Source: an uncultured Prevotellaceae bacterium
GTDB lineage: Bacteria; Bacteroidota; Bacteroidia; Bacteroidales; Bacteroidaceae
DNA length: 64,000 nt
Direction of reading: 5' to 3'
Assembly (NCBI GenBank): GCA_900319225.1
Contig: ONNV01000008.1
Span: 1-64,000 of the forward strand
The translations under genes were made by a program, and so were the position numbers. The notes beneath the pieces were generated by a model, which saw only the letters and a program-made list of their open reading frames with translations, did not search any database and was not told the DNA's origin. How positions within the stretch are numbered: position 1 is the first letter of the stretch; each line of letters starts with the position of its first letter. This document shows, one piece after another, positions 62,907-64,000 of this stretch.

Positions 62907-62920
62907 GCAGTTATATGGTT

Positions 62921-63424
62921 TTACTGCACTTGAATATGGCCTGCGAATGATGTCGGTGTCTGACCGAACTTAAGTGAGAATGAGATAGAGTCACCTGCAT
63001 AAGTTCCTGTAAAACCAGTCACTTTATAAGCGGGGAATTCACTGCCCATTGCCAGAGGTATGCTCTCTTCTGCTGTCATCTCCGTGATGCCATCCTTGTT
63101 ACTGATGCTTATTCCGGGAATGATGATATCCATGGTCGGCATGCGCTGAGCAAGTTTGGCCTTGAATATGGTTATTGATACGGAGTCAGCCTTATCGGTA
63201 TAGTTCACGCTGATCTTTGTGTCGGGAGTAACGCAGTCACCGCTGGATGCGTTTGCTGTAAGGATGCCGCTAAAGTAGAGAGTGTCAATCTTTTGAATAG
63301 AGTCATTCTGAATGGAATCATTCTGCTCTGTGGCATCTTTCTTGTTCTCATCATCTGTTTCAATCTTGTCGCAACTGATTACGGCTGCCATAAGGGCAAG
63401 CAAAAGGAAAATTGATTTCTTCAT
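62921..63424 (-). CDS. Calycin-like lipoprotein linked to a TonB receptor
   Basis: A 167-residue lipoprotein (lipobox AAVISC, Cys18). An Asp/Asn/Gln-rich linker follows (about 20-48, with a repeated NDSIQ unit), then an all-beta domain (about 50-167) of the kind described as calycin-like in Bacteroidales. It starts 4 bp after the stop of the TonB receptor gene, so the two are co-transcribed; the lipoprotein is probably a surface or periplasmic partner in uptake of the receptor's ligand. Confidence 0.8.
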   Translation of the reverse strand: MKKSIFLLLALMAAVISCDKIETDDENKKDATEQNDSIQNDSIQKIDTLYFSGILTANASSGDCVTPDTKISVNYTDKADSVSITIFKAKLAQRMPTMDIIIPGISISNKDGITEMTAEESIPLAMGSEFPAYKVTGFTGTYAGDSISFSLKFGQTPTSFAGHIQVQ

Positions 63425-63428
63425 TGTG

Positions 63429-64000
63429 TTATAGTTTTATAGTTATACCTGTCATTATTATCCGGGGCTTGATGGATGCAAAGAACTCGTTACCCACGGA
63501 CTTGAAATAGAAACTGCGGCCCTCCTCATCGGTCATGTTATAAGCCTGTACATAGAGTTCCCAACGGTCTGATACGAGAGCTATGCGGCTGTCGGCCCTG
63601 AGGCGTAAAGGCTCGGTCTGTGTGCCTGACTCATTCCAGTTGAAAGGACCTGTGCCGCTCAGTGTGGCGTCAATGTCCAGCATCCTGCCGCCTATGTTGA
63701 AACTGTATCCGGCCGATATGTTCAGGGTGTGCTCAGGAACGTACGGAATACGGTTGCCGGAGTAGTCATTGTTTCCGTCATTGAATTTGACAAACCGGGC
63801 GTCACACCATGCGTATGAGATGTGTGAGCGGAACTGTCCCGGATTCCATCCAAGTTCAGTCTCAATGCCTATGCTGCGGCTGCGTCCGGCATTTGTCATC
63901 ATTCGGCCGGTTGACTTGCCCGGAGGGAATACGGTGAGCTGCTGGTTCTCTACATCTATATGATATACTGCGGCCGATGCATGCAGGCTTCCTTTGTTAA
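63429..64000 (-). CDS. TonB-dependent receptor, C-terminal part (cut by window end)
   Basis: The reading frame is open from the stop at 63429 to the window edge, giving about 190 residues; the in-frame Met at 63902 is internal. GIETELGWNPGQFRSHISYAWCDARF, VPEHTLNISAGYSF and the terminal IIMTGITIKL are barrel strands of a TonB receptor. The plug domain and N terminus are outside. The partner lipoprotein gene follows at 62921. Confidence 0.9.
   Translation of the reverse strand, partial: NKGSLHASAAVYHIDVENQQLTVFPPGKSTGRMMTNAGRSRSIGIETELGWNPGQFRSHISYAWCDARFVKFNDGNNDYSGNRIPYVPEHTLNISAGYSFNIGGRMLDIDATLSGTGPFNWNESGTQTEPLRLRADSRIALVSDRWELYVQAYNMTDEEGRSFYFKSVGNEFFASIKPRIIMTGITIKL

Overview
The window is chromosomal DNA of an anaerobic Bacteroidota bacterium, most likely order Bacteroidales. 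Three things point there: the recurrent TAnnTTTG (-7) promoter box of this phylum ahead of most genes and very few clear Shine-Dalgarno sites; the gene families (TonB-dependent receptors, lipoproteins, FtsX/MacB-type permeases of about 800 residues, a B12-riboswitch-controlled anaerobic ribonucleotide reductase); and a DUF1846 protein. No genus is claimed. Many starts were moved downstream of the longest open frame because a -7 box lies inside the longer version.

Layout. 1-545: tail of an rRNA operon (5S 3' part and terminator), then repeat-rich DNA. 545-4003: a divergent esterase / EF-hand membrane protein pair bracketed by an inverted repeat, then an initiator tRNA. 4.1-17.4 kb: housekeeping genes (TetR-FabG-pseudouridine synthase, lipoprotein PPIase, sugar nucleotidyltransferase, ABC-F, tandem M13 peptidases, U32 protein, GH30 glycosidase). 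17.4-24.1 kb: a structured RNA-like element, then MazG, ValS, a coiled-coil protein and a DEAD-box helicase. 24.1-42.6 kb: an efflux/export island with five FtsX-type permeases, one ABC ATPase, an outer-membrane factor and an adaptor around one two-component system, interrupted by hicAB. 42.6-47.1 kb: TonB receptor, an ECF-sigma locus and a NikR-like regulator. 47.1-50.3 kb: second copy of the RNA-like element, cobalamin riboswitch, nrdDG. 50.3-57.6 kb: Spy-like protein, anti-sigma-like protein, ECF sigma, RNase Z, ribosomal protein S1 and a large MG2-type exported protein, all on the minus strand. 57.7-64 kb: DUF1846, phosphopantetheinyl transferase, a flavodoxin/AmpG-like/BadF-kinase operon, YbjQ, and a TonB receptor with its lipoprotein, cut by the window end.

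Two signals stand out. (1) A roughly 191-nt element occurs twice (17380-17570 and 47209-47400), diverged in sequence but keeping a 22-bp closing stem and inner hairpins through compensatory changes: a candidate undescribed structured RNA. (2) Four transcription units of the export island carry a 15-bp dyad (consensus GTCAAATAATTAGAC) whose ATTAGAC half starts exactly 68 bp upstream of the first base of the -7 box in every case. This predicts a single regulon, most simply under the response regulator (REC plus Fis-type HTH, no AAA+ domain) encoded in the middle of the island, and suggests that the five permeases share the one ATPase.
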